DNA from: JAUXIQ01 sp030620925 [NCBI: Nitrospinota bacterium]
GTDB lineage: Bacteria; JAUXIQ01
Reading direction: 5' to 3'
Assembly: GCA_030620925.1 (NCBI GenBank)
Contig: JAUXIQ010000151.1
Coordinates: 1 to 5,787, forward strand
Length of the DNA: 5,787 nucleotides
This document shows, piece after piece, positions 1 to 5,787 of this stretch (its first letter is position 1; each line of letters opens with the position of its first letter). Made by a program: the position numbers and the translations under genes. The notes under the pieces are model-generated. The model saw nothing but the letters and a program-made list of their open reading frames with translations. It was not told where the DNA came from and did not search any database.

Positions 1-1084
1 AGGGGTGGGGGCGCTCCAGCTCGCCTTCGAGCAGTTGAAGCAGCGTCTCATGGAAGAGGGCCTCTTCGATGAGAAGCACAAGAGACCGCTTCCCCTTCTG
101 CCTCAGAGAATAGGTGTGGTGACCTCCCCCACGGGGGCCGCCATCCGGGATATACTGCGGGTCATAGAGCGGAGGTTCGCCAACGTGCACGTTCTGCTCT
201 ACCCGGTCCGCGTGCAGGGTGAGGGCGCCGCAGAAGAGATAGCCGAGGCCGTAGGTGCTTTCAACAACCTGCCCGCCCTGGGGCACGGCCTGCCGGAAGT
301 AGACGTTATCATCGTGGGCAGGGGTGGCGGCTCGCTGGAAGACCTCTGGGCATTCAACGAAGAAGCGGTGGCCAGAGCCGTTTACGCCTCATCCATACCG
401 GTCATCTCCGCCGTGGGACACGAGATCGACTTCACCATATCCGATATGGTAGCCGACGTTAGGGCGGCCACCCCTTCGGCGGCGGCGGAAATGGTGGTAA
501 TGAACAAAGAAGATATCAGCCGCAGGGTGGCGGACCTCGGCGCCAGGCTGGTCAATTCCACCCGCGCCGCCCTTAACATATATAGCGAACGGTTGGAAGG
601 CATCTACAGGCGAAGACCTTTCGTCATACCCGTGGAGCGTATCGGTGGATTTCAACAGCAGGTGGACGACCAGGTAATGCGGCTCTGCAGGGAAACGGAG
701 CTAAAGGTAAAGGCAAAATTTGAGCGACTCAACGGATTAAAACAGGGGATCAAACTACTCTCTCCCCTCAGTCTGGTCAACCGCTACCTCGATCTGTTGA
801 AAAACAGCGAAAGCGGCCTCCTGACTTCCATAAGAGTGGTCATGGAAGGAAAGCTCCACCGTTACAGGGAGCTGGCCGCCAGGATGAACTCGTTGAGTCC
901 TCTGGCCGTGCTGGAGCGGGGATTCAGCATCTGCTACAAATTGCCGGAAATGGAGGCGGTAAAGGACGCATCGGCGCTGGAAACCGGAGACAGGCTGAGG
1001 CTCCGCTTCAGCCGCGGGAGCGCCCTGTGCCGTACGGAAGAACGCATTATTGAGGATGAAAATAATGACCGAAATGAAGTTTGA
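1..1084 (+). CDS. xseA: Exodeoxyribonuclease VII large subunit (5' truncated by the window edge)
   Basis: XseA is the catalytic subunit of exonuclease VII, a cytoplasmic enzyme that degrades single-stranded DNA to oligonucleotides and acts in repair and recombination with several XseB subunits. The reading frame is open from the first base. The GTG at 5 is an internal Val in a G-V-G-A-L-Q stretch, the usual junction between the N-terminal OB-fold and the nuclease core, so it is not the start. Judged against the E. coli protein, about 100 N-terminal residues lie outside the window. Visible family motifs are [12 protein letters not shown] (from about 119), [11 protein letters not shown] (317-349), SAVGHEIDF (407-433) and ATPSAAAE just after. 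A helical, charged region then leads to the conserved C-terminal [13 protein letters not shown] segment (about 893-931). About 360 residues are visible. The gene ends inside the start of xseB, overlapping it by 20 bases. Motifs and neighbour together make the identification secure. Confidence 0.97.
   Translation, partial: GVGALQLAFEQLKQRLMEEGLFDEKHKRPLPLLPQRIGVVTSPTGAAIRDILRVIERRFANVHVLLYPVRVQGEGAAEEIAEAVGAFNNLPALGHGLPEVDVIIVGRGGGSLEDLWAFNEEAVARAVYASSIPVISAVGHEIDFTISDMVADVRAATPSAAAEMVVMNKEDISRRVADLGARLVNSTRAALNIYSERLEGIYRRRPFVIPVERIGGFQQQVDDQVMRLCRETELKVKAKFERLNGLKQGIKLLSPLSLVNRYLDLLKNSESGLLTSIRVVMEGKLHRYRELAARMNSLSPLAVLERGFSICYKLPEMEAVKDASALETGDRLRLRFSRGSALCRTEERIIEDENNDRNEV
1052..1055 (+). 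promoter_or_regulatory. Shine-Dalgarno site deciding the xseB start
   Basis: GAGG at 1052-1055 lies inside the end of xseA, 9 bases before ATG 1065. It favours that codon over the TTG at 1050, the ATG at 1056 (directly abutting the site) and the ATG at 1074 (18 bases away). Confidence 0.55.
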
Positions 1085-1316
1085 AGATGCCCTTAAACGG
1101 CTCGAAGAAATAGTCCAGGAGCTGGAGCAGAGCGAACCTGAGCTGGACAGGTCTCTGGAAATATTCGAAGAAGGCATCAAACTGGCCCGCTGGTGTACGC
1201 GGAAACTGGATGAAGCCAACAAAAAAATTGAGACCCTGTCCAGAGATGATGAAGGAGAGATTCGTTCCCAGCCCTTCCCCGGAACTTCCGAGGAAGGGGA
1301 CGGCGAGGAGGGATAA
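1065..1316 (+). CDS. xseB: Exodeoxyribonuclease VII small subunit
   Basis: XseB is the small subunit of exonuclease VII; several copies bind the C-terminal helical part of XseA to form the active complex. From ATG 1065 the product is 83 residues, within the family's usual 70-90. It shows the family pattern: an opening [17 protein letters not shown] helix, a middle [18 protein letters not shown] helix, and a third helix with [11 protein letters not shown]. An acidic, Gly/Glu-rich tail follows that is probably disordered. The frame stays open upstream to at least TTG 1050, and ATG 1056 or 1074 are possible starts. I chose 1065 because it has a GAGG 9 bases upstream and gives a typical N-terminus. 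The 20-base overlap with xseA suggests translational coupling, fitting subunits of one complex. The tail-coding DNA also carries the ispA ribosome binding site. Confidence 0.95.
   Translation: MTEMKFEDALKRLEEIVQELEQSEPELDRSLEIFEEGIKLARWCTRKLDEANKKIETLSRDDEGEIRSQPFPGTSEEGDGEEG
1306..1311 (+). promoter_or_regulatory. Shine-Dalgarno site for ispA within the xseB end
   Basis: A perfect AGGAGG ends 9 bases before ATG 1321 and overlaps the last codons of xseB. It supports ATG 1321 as the ispA start, rather than the in-frame ATG 1210 inside xseB or ATG 1363 downstream. Confidence 0.75.
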
Positions 1317-1320
1317 AACC

Positions 1321-2244
1321 ATGTCCGCGGGAGAGCACTCCCTGAGCTTACCCGAAGAAGAAATGCTCCTGTTGACGGGATACATGCAGGAAAAACAGGA
1401 ACAGGTGGACAGGGCGCTGGAGGAAATATTACCGCCCGCTCCGGATTGCCCCTCAGACATAGTGGAGGCCATGCGCTATACCCTCTTTTCCGGAGGGAAA
1501 CGGCTGCGGCCCATCCTCGTTCTGGCTTCGGCCGAAGCCGTCGGCGGAAGAGGCGAACAGGCCTTGCCCGCGGCCTGCGCCATCGAGCTAATACATACCT
1601 ATTCCCTCATACACGACGACCTCCCATCCGTTGATAACGACGACTATCGTAGAGGCAAACTTTCAAACCACAAAGTGTTCAGCGAAGCCATGGCCATATT
1701 CGCCGGAGACGCACTCCTCACCCACGCTTTCATGGTAATGACCGACGCACGACGATTGCCCGATACCGACCCCGCCCTGATGCTTGGCGTCGCCGGAGAG
1801 ATCGCCCGGGCCGTGGGCGTGGAGGGAATGGTGGGAGGGCAGACGGTGGATATTATCTCCCAGGGCAGAGAGGTCGAGCCCTCGCTCCTGGATTACATAC
1901 ATAGCAACAAGACGGCGGCCCTCATAAGAATCTCCGCCAGGTCGGGGGCAATCCTAGGAGGAGGAAGCGAGGAGGAAGTAAGAGCCATCAGCGATTATGG
2001 GGGCAAGACAGGATTGGCGTTTCAGATAGTGGACGACCTGCTGGACATATCACAATCCGGTGAGACGGAAGGAGGCGACCAGCAACTGGGGAAGGCGACT
2101 TATCCGGCCGTCCACGGCGTTGAGAAATCCAGGCAAAGAACCGTGCAGTTAATAGAGGAAGCGCTTGCCGATCTCTCCGGTTTCGGCCCCGCAGCCGACC
2201 CTCTGCGACGCATCGCCTGTTTCGTCGCCTTCAGGGACCATTAG
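1321..2244 (+). CDS. ispA: Farnesyl diphosphate synthase (short-chain (2E,6E)-prenyltransferase)
   Basis: This cytoplasmic enzyme condenses DMAPP with two IPP units to give geranyl and then farnesyl diphosphate, the precursor of undecaprenyl lipid carriers and quinone side chains. The product is 307 residues, close to the roughly 300 usual for bacterial IspA. Visible motifs in order: GGKRLRP (residues 58-64), which binds IPP; the first Asp-rich motif with D99, D100 and D105, followed by NDDYRRG; GGQTVD; the HSNKTAALI segment; the second Asp-rich motif DDLLD (238-242); and GGDQQLGKATYP. The two extra residues in the first Asp-rich motif, and Tyr five residues before it, are the type II bacterial farnesyl synthase pattern. 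Known plant-type geranylgeranyl synthases usually have Met there. Chain length is therefore inferred as C15, though a C20 product cannot be excluded from sequence alone. The gene sits 4 bases after xseB and is probably co-transcribed with it. Confidence 0.95.
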   Translation: MSAGEHSLSLPEEEMLLLTGYMQEKQEQVDRALEEILPPAPDCPSDIVEAMRYTLFSGGKRLRPILVLASAEAVGGRGEQALPAACAIELIHTYSLIHDDLPSVDNDDYRRGKLSNHKVFSEAMAIFAGDALLTHAFMVMTDARRLPDTDPALMLGVAGEIARAVGVEGMVGGQTVDIISQGREVEPSLLDYIHSNKTAALIRISARSGAILGGGSEEEVRAISDYGGKTGLAFQIVDDLLDISQSGETEGGDQQLGKATYPAVHGVEKSRQRTVQLIEEALADLSGFGPAADPLRRIACFVAFRDH

Positions 2245-2278
2245 CCAAACGTACGGGAGTTATAGATATTTGTAGAAA

Positions 2279-2313
2279 ATACCGATACTATTATGTAAAA
2301 TAGTATTAGGTAT
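2279..2313. repeat. Imperfect inverted repeat (hairpin or operator candidate)
   Basis: ATACTATT (2285-2292) is exactly complementary to AATAGTAT (2299-2306) across a 6-base loop. Outside it, ATACC (2279-2283) is complementary to GGTAT (2309-2313), with one unpaired base on the left and two on the right. That makes 13 pairs in total. The inner stem is almost all A-T and no T tract follows, so a Rho-independent terminator is unlikely. A protein-binding dyad or part of a leader RNA fold is possible. The right arm also belongs to the 8-base palindrome GGTATACC (2309-2316). Confidence 0.6.
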
Positions 2314-2328
2314 ACCGAGCAATATTAA

Positions 2329-2361
2329 GGGTATTAAACTTGGGGGGAAATTGTTAATCCC
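2329..2361. repeat. Second, weaker inverted repeat before dxs
   Basis: GGGTATTAA (2329-2337) can pair with TTAATCCC (2354-2361) if one base is bulged. The loop is 16 bases and contains a run of six G (2342-2347). No T tract follows. The bulge and large loop make it less convincing than the upstream repeat. Confidence 0.35.
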
Positions 2362-2426
2362 ATACCTTATAAAATCCGACTGGCTTGTATCAGTAGATTT
2401 TAAAAAACCTTCGGAGTGAAAGTTTA

Positions 2427-4325
2427 ATGAGCGTCCTGGAAAGAATAGAGCGCCCCAAAGACCTCAAATCCCTCTCCCTGGAAGAGCTGAATACACTGGC
2501 CGGTGAGATAAGAGAGCTGATAATCAAGGTGGTCTCACAAACCGGCGGCCACCTCGCCTCCAACCTGGGCACCGTGGAGCTGACCCTGGCCCTCCATCAC
2601 GTCTTCGACGCACCCAGGGACAGGATCGTCTGGGATGTGGGACACCAGACATACACCCACAAAATAATCACCGGCCGCAAAGACAAATTTCATACCCTCC
2701 GCCAGTTCCAGGGTCTGAGCGGTTTCCCCAAACGCTCCGAAAGCGATTACGACACCTTCGACACGGGCCACGGCGGGACCTCCATTTCGGCGGCTCTGGG
2801 CATGGCCGAAGCCAGGGATCACCTAAGCGAACAGCACAAAGTAGTGGCGGTAATCGGGGACGGCTCGATGACCTCCGGCATGGCCTTCGAAGGCTTGAAC
2901 AACGCCGGGCCGCTCAAAAAGGACTTCGTGGTCATCCTCAACGACAACGAGATGTCCATCTCCCCCAACGTGGGTGCGCTCTCCAGCTACTTGAGCCGTC
3001 TGCTCACGGGAAAACTCTCTATAAGGCTGCGCCGCAATACCAAAAAGCTTCTTAAGCGGCTCCCCAGGGAGGGAGGCCGAATCCAGAGCCTCATCAAACG
3101 GGTGGAAGAATCATTAAAAGTCTTCTTTACCCCCGGTGTGCTGTTCGAAGAGCTGGGTTTCAAATACATAGGACCCATAAAAGGGCACGACCTGAACGAT
3201 CTCATAGACGTCTTCCGGCACGTGCGGCTATTGGATTGCCCCGCTCTGGTCCACGTCATCACCAAAAAAGGTAAGGGCTACCCCTTCGCTGAGGACGACC
3301 CCACAACCTTCCACGGCATTAGCCCGTTCGACATCTCCACCGGTAAATGCTCCAACCAGGAGGGGCCGCCGACTTACACCAAGGTCTTCGGAGATACCAT
3401 GACCAGGCTGGCCCAGGAAGACAACCGCATAGTGGGAATAACCGCTGCAATGTCCGACGGGACGGGCCTGGATAAGTTCGGGGAAAAGTTCCCCGGCAGG
3501 TTCTACGACGTAGGGATGGCCGAACAGCACGCCGTAACCTTCGCCGCCGGATTGGCCATCGAAGGCTTCAAACCGGTGACGGCCATATACTCCACCTTCC
3601 TTCAGCGCGCTTACGACCAGGTATTGCACGACGTCTGCCTCATGAACCTCCCCGTCACTTTCGTGCTCGACCGCGGCGGCCTGGTGGGCGAGGACGGCCC
3701 CACGCACCACGGCACCTACGACCTGTCTTTCCTGCGCTCCTGCCCCAACATGGTGATCATGGCTCCAAAGGATGAAAGCGAGCTGCCGTCAATGCTCAAG
3801 ACGGCCCTTGAACACACCGGCCCGGTAACACTGCGCTTTCAAAGAGGGAGGGGACAGGGCGTAGAGATTAAACCGGAGATAGACATCCTCTCCATTGGAG
3901 CGGCCGAGGTAATGCGCGAAGGGAAGGATATAGCAATCCTGGCCGTGGGGAGCACCGTCTACCCGTCATTAGAAGCGGCCCGGGAACTGGAAAAAGAAGG
4001 CATCCTGGCCACAGTAGTTAACATGCGGTTCGTTAAACCGTTGGACGAAGACCTGCTGAGGAGGCTCGCCTCCAGCGTCCAAAAGTTCGTCACCGTCGAG
4101 GATAACGTTCTTACCGGAGGGTTCGGAAGCGGCGTCCTCGAGTTCTTCCAGGACGAAGGCATCACCCGGGTACAGGTAACACGGGCGGGCCTGCCCGAAA
4201 AAGTCGAAGAACAGGGCCCTCTTCCCGTTCTCAGAGCCAACTACGGCATAGACGCCCAGGGTATCGCCGCCGCCGTGAGGGAAACCGTAAAAGCCGTGCA
4301 CCGTGTCGATGAGGTGCACCTTTAA
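2427..4325 (+). CDS. dxs: 1-deoxy-D-xylulose-5-phosphate synthase
   Basis: Dxs joins pyruvate and glyceraldehyde 3-phosphate, using thiamine diphosphate and Mg2+, to make DXP. This is the first step of the MEP isoprenoid pathway and also feeds thiamine and pyridoxal synthesis. The 632-residue length matches the family (about 620-635). The N-terminal cofactor domain shows GGHLASNLGTVELT with His42 (E. coli His49), GDGSM at 144-148 with Asp145, and Asn174 in LNDNEMSIS as the second metal ligand. The central transketolase pyrimidine domain (about 315-480) has GMAEQHAVTFAAG with catalytic Glu366 (E. coli Glu370), and GEDGPTHHG with Asp423 and His427 (E. coli Asp427 and His431). The C-terminal transketolase domain runs from about 495. 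ATG 2427 is preceded by GGAG at 2413-2416 with 10 bases between. Unlike the tightly packed genes before it, dxs follows a 182-base gap, so it may have its own control. It supplies the pathway whose products IspA uses. Confidence 0.98.
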   Translation: MSVLERIERPKDLKSLSLEELNTLAGEIRELIIKVVSQTGGHLASNLGTVELTLALHHVFDAPRDRIVWDVGHQTYTHKIITGRKDKFHTLRQFQGLSGFPKRSESDYDTFDTGHGGTSISAALGMAEARDHLSEQHKVVAVIGDGSMTSGMAFEGLNNAGPLKKDFVVILNDNEMSISPNVGALSSYLSRLLTGKLSIRLRRNTKKLLKRLPREGGRIQSLIKRVEESLKVFFTPGVLFEELGFKYIGPIKGHDLNDLIDVFRHVRLLDCPALVHVITKKGKGYPFAEDDPTTFHGISPFDISTGKCSNQEGPPTYTKVFGDTMTRLAQEDNRIVGITAAMSDGTGLDKFGEKFPGRFYDVGMAEQHAVTFAAGLAIEGFKPVTAIYSTFLQRAYDQVLHDVCLMNLPVTFVLDRGGLVGEDGPTHHGTYDLSFLRSCPNMVIMAPKDESELPSMLKTALEHTGPVTLRFQRGRGQGVEIKPEIDILSIGAAEVMREGKDIAILAVGSTVYPSLEAARELEKEGILATVVNMRFVKPLDEDLLRRLASSVQKFVTVEDNVLTGGFGSGVLEFFQDEGITRVQVTRAGLPEKVEEQGPLPVLRANYGIDAQGIAAAVRETVKAVHRVDEVHL

Positions 4326-4391
4326 GAGCAAAAACGGCAAAAAATCCTGCGATGCTCCCCCCCCTTCTACTGATAATTTTTGAGGGAGTTG
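4326..4391. other. dxs-tlyA spacer with a C8 tract
   Basis: This 66-base spacer contains A-rich stretches and an uninterrupted run of eight C at 4357-4364. GAGCA (4326-4330) and TGCTC (4353-4357) are complementary, but the 22-base loop and lack of a T tract do not make a terminator. tlyA is probably reached by read-through from dxs. Confidence 0.5.
4382..4388 (+). promoter_or_regulatory. Shine-Dalgarno site deciding the tlyA start
   Basis: GAGGGAG at 4382-4388 puts the GAGG core 6 bases before ATG 4392. It overlaps the in-frame TTG at 4380, which therefore cannot be the start it serves. Confidence 0.65.
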
Positions 4392-5186
4392 ATGCGTAAA
4401 AAGGTCAGGCTCGATGCCCTACTGGTGGAAAGGGAACTGGCCTCCAACCGCTCTCAGGCGCGCGCCCTCATCATGGCAGGAAAAGTCCTTTTAAACGACC
4501 GACCGTCCACCAAAGCCGGCGCCGGCGTGGACCCTGCTTCTTCATTGGAACTCCGTGGAGGTGGGATAAAATATGTCAGCAGAGGTGGAGAGAAGCTGGA
4601 GCACGCCCTGGAGCATTTCCGCATCCGGGTCAAAGACGCGGTGGCGCTGGATGTGGGGGCCTCCACGGGGGGCTTCACCGATTGCCTGCTGCAGCGGGGT
4701 GCCAAACGGGTTTACTGCGTGGACGTGGGCTACGGCCAGCTGGCCTGGAAGCTGCGCCAGGATAGCCGGGTGGTGAACCTGGAGCGAACGAACGCCCGGC
4801 ATCTGAAACCGGAAAGTATAGGAGAACCGATCGGGCTGGCGGTAATAGACGTCTCCTTTATATCCCTCGAACTTATACTACCACCCGTATTCAGAGCACT
4901 GAGTGAGGGCGGGGACATAGTGGCCCTGATAAAACCGCAGTTCGAGGTCGGGAAGGGAGAAGTCGGCAAAGGAGGAGTGGTCAGAGACGCCGATAAACAC
5001 GAAAAAGTACTTCTCAAGGTCGCCGGTTTCGCATCCGCAATCGGGCTCAGCGTTGAGGGATTCACAGCGAGTCCGCTTAAAGGGCCCAAAGGAAACTCGG
5101 AGTTTTTCATCCACCTCAAAAAGGACGGCCCCCCTCAGGATACGGAAAAAGTGAAACTCATGATAACCGACGTCGTCTATAATTAA
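4392..5186 (+). CDS. tlyA: TlyA family rRNA (cytidine-2'-O)-methyltransferase
   Basis: TlyA proteins transfer a methyl group from S-adenosylmethionine to the ribose of cytidines in rRNA; the mycobacterial enzyme modifies both 16S and 23S rRNA and so affects capreomycin sensitivity. From ATG 4392 the product is 264 residues, close to the 268 of the M. tuberculosis protein. The N-terminal S4 RNA-binding domain (about 4-62) opens with VRLDALLVERELASNRSQAR. An FtsJ/RrmJ-type methyltransferase domain follows, with the SAM-binding loop DVGASTGGF (87-95) and the family stretches DVGYGQLAWKLR and LERTNAR. The catalytic K-D-K-E set is complete: Lys68, Asp153, Lys181 and Glu237, each one less than the mycobacterial numbering. 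Haemolysin annotations for this family are historical and have little support. Whether this enzyme modifies one or both subunits cannot be told from sequence. It lies downstream of dxs, as in many conserved clusters of this type. Confidence 0.95.
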   Translation: MRKKVRLDALLVERELASNRSQARALIMAGKVLLNDRPSTKAGAGVDPASSLELRGGGIKYVSRGGEKLEHALEHFRIRVKDAVALDVGASTGGFTDCLLQRGAKRVYCVDVGYGQLAWKLRQDSRVVNLERTNARHLKPESIGEPIGLAVIDVSFISLELILPPVFRALSEGGDIVALIKPQFEVGKGEVGKGGVVRDADKHEKVLLKVAGFASAIGLSVEGFTASPLKGPKGNSEFFIHLKKDGPPQDTEKVKLMITDVVYN

Positions 5187-5230
5187 GTCAATGGTTTACA
5201 TTTTCAAAATAATATTAGAGTGAGAACGAT
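5187..5230. other. AT-rich tlyA-lgt spacer
   Basis: This 44-base AT-rich gap contains TTTACA (5195-5200, five of six bases of a -35 consensus) and the palindrome TAATATTA (5210-5217). The two are too close to form a standard promoter. A weak GAGTGAG (5218-5224) ending 6 bases before ATG 5231 is the likely ribosome binding site of lgt. I see no terminator for tlyA. Confidence 0.45.
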
Positions 5231-5787
5231 ATGCACCCCGTGATCTTTACAATCGGCCCCTTTGTCTTCCGCTTCTACGGACTCATGTACATGATAGCTC
5301 TCCTGGTGGGAATCGTCCTCATACGCAAGGAGGTTACGAGGAAAGGCCTACCCCTAACTTCAGACAACGTATGGAATATGGTCTTGGTGATCTTTCTTTG
5401 CGGTCTGGTAGTCGCCAGAATCTATTACGTCGCCTTCAACTGGGCATACTACTCCCGCTTCCCGTCAGAAATAGTGGCCATCTGGCATGGGGGACTGGCC
5501 ATCCATGGAGGCATCATCGGCGGCCTGCTGGGAGGCATAATCATGACCAGGCGCCTGAAAGTCCCATTCTGGCGCATGGCCGATACAGTGGCCCCCAGTA
5601 TGATACTGGGAATGGTTTTCGGCCGGTTCGGCAATTTTATGAACGGGGACGCCCACGGCCTCCCCACGAATAAACCCTGGGGCCTGGTCTTCAAACCGGA
5701 AACCGCCGCGGGGATGCAGTTCTCCGATCAGCCGATTCATCCCACGATGCTCTATGAGCTCACCTTCAACGCACTAATATTCTCCTA
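5231..5787 (+). CDS. lgt: Prolipoprotein diacylglyceryl transferase (3' truncated by the window edge)
   Basis: Lgt is an inner-membrane enzyme that moves the diacylglyceryl group of phosphatidylglycerol onto the lipobox cysteine of prolipoproteins, the first step of lipoprotein maturation. The frame runs from ATG 5231 to the window end: 185 codons of a family that is usually about 260-290. The N-terminus MHPVIFTIGPF followed by FRFYGLMY is typical, with Tyr16 matching E. coli Tyr26. Hydrophobic segments lie at about 17-32, 48-69, 89-105 and 119-131. WHGGLAIHGG carries His92 (E. coli His103). The signature GRFGNFMNGDAHG (131-143) retains Arg132, Asn135 and Gly143 (E. coli Arg143, Asn146, Gly154). 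Asp140 stands where E. coli has Glu151, a conservative change. IHPTMLYEL further on matches the family's HPSQLYE segment. The C-terminal Arg and Glu residues are outside the window. The start has only a weak ribosome site, but it gives the expected N-terminus. Confidence 0.96.
   Translation, partial: MHPVIFTIGPFVFRFYGLMYMIALLVGIVLIRKEVTRKGLPLTSDNVWNMVLVIFLCGLVVARIYYVAFNWAYYSRFPSEIVAIWHGGLAIHGGIIGGLLGGIIMTRRLKVPFWRMADTVAPSMILGMVFGRFGNFMNGDAHGLPTNKPWGLVFKPETAAGMQFSDQPIHPTMLYELTFNALIFS

Larger units (their letters stand above)
2245..2426. other. AT-rich intergenic leader with inverted repeats, upstream of dxs
   Basis: These 182 bases separate ispA from dxs and are markedly more AT-rich than the flanking genes. 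I see no plausible small gene; the ATG at 2294 is followed at once by a stop. No hairpin is followed by a T tract, so there is no convincing intrinsic terminator after ispA. The base composition suits a promoter region. -10-like hexamers occur (TATTAT at 2289-2294, TAAAAT at 2296-2301 and 2370-2375, TATAAA at 2368-2373), but none has a good -35 at 16-18 bases. I recognise no known riboswitch; in particular the thiamine pyrophosphate aptamer core is not apparent, although Dxs uses that cofactor. dxs may have its own promoter here, but the sequence does not settle this. Confidence 0.6.

Noticed and set aside
382-655. Minus-strand open frames opposite xseA, and similar ones opposite ispA, dxs and tlyA.
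   Set aside because: They lie wholly opposite well-conserved genes, resemble no family I know, and are Arg/Ser- or Gly/His-rich as expected for antisense translations of GC-rich genes.
1210-1320. The ispA frame is open through the end of xseB, with an ATG at 1210 and an A7 run at 1221-1227 that might allow an XseB-IspA fusion or a longer IspA.
   Set aside because: ATG 1321 has a perfect AGGAGG at good spacing and yields a normal-length IspA. The upstream residues do not look like a prenyltransferase N-terminus, the A7 run is short, and reaching this frame would need a +1-type shift.
2340-2375. Promoter candidates TTGTTA or TTGGGG with TATAAA, TAAAAT or TACCTT before dxs.
   Set aside because: Spacing is 11-13 or 24 bases for the better -10 matches, and the only 17-base pair uses a poor -10. 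No pair is convincing.
2245-2426. Thiamine pyrophosphate riboswitch ahead of the thiamine-dependent Dxs.
   Set aside because: The conserved aptamer core sequences are not visible, and this cofactor rarely controls dxs through such an element.
4326-4357. Possible terminator after dxs from GAGCA and TGCTC.
   Set aside because: Only five pairs around a 22-base loop, followed by C and not T, so it is not a Rho-independent terminator.
5371-5673. A 100-codon plus-strand frame inside lgt.
   Set aside because: It overlaps the clearly conserved Lgt membrane protein in another frame and its translation has no recognisable character.

Overview
This window is an ordinary bacterial chromosomal stretch carrying six housekeeping genes, all on the + strand. 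Their order is xseA (5' end outside the window), xseB, ispA, dxs, tlyA and lgt (3' end outside the window). The order xseA-xseB-ispA-dxs-tlyA is a well-known conserved cluster in several bacterial phyla, including Firmicutes and the former Deltaproteobacteria. The DNA is moderately GC-rich in the genes, but the gaps before dxs and lgt are clearly AT-rich. Ile AUA and Arg AGG/AGA codons are common despite the GC content. The protein sequences read most like Desulfobacterota/Nitrospirota-type homologues. That placement is an impression from motif wording, not an alignment, and should be held loosely.

Layout. Bases 1-1316 hold the two subunits of exonuclease VII, xseA and xseB, which overlap by 20 bases. 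After a 4-base gap, ispA (1321-2244) encodes a farnesyl diphosphate synthase whose Shine-Dalgarno site lies inside the end of xseB. These three genes look transcriptionally and translationally coupled. An unusually long AT-rich gap (2245-2426) follows; it contains inverted repeats and is the one part of the window not explained by coding. Next come dxs (2427-4325), a 66-base gap with a run of eight C, tlyA (4392-5186), a 44-base AT-rich gap, and the start of lgt (5231 to the window end).

How the genes fit together. Dxs catalyses the first step of the MEP pathway, which makes IPP and DMAPP; IspA condenses these to farnesyl diphosphate, the precursor of undecaprenyl carriers and quinone side chains. 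Exonuclease VII degrades single-stranded DNA. TlyA methylates rRNA. Lgt attaches the diacylglyceryl group to prolipoproteins in the membrane. The genes share cluster membership rather than one pathway, apart from ispA and dxs.

All catalytic motifs that can be checked are intact, and I see no frameshift, mobile element, RNA gene or CRISPR. I found no convincing new biological system. The best candidate for a second look is the structured leader region between ispA and dxs.
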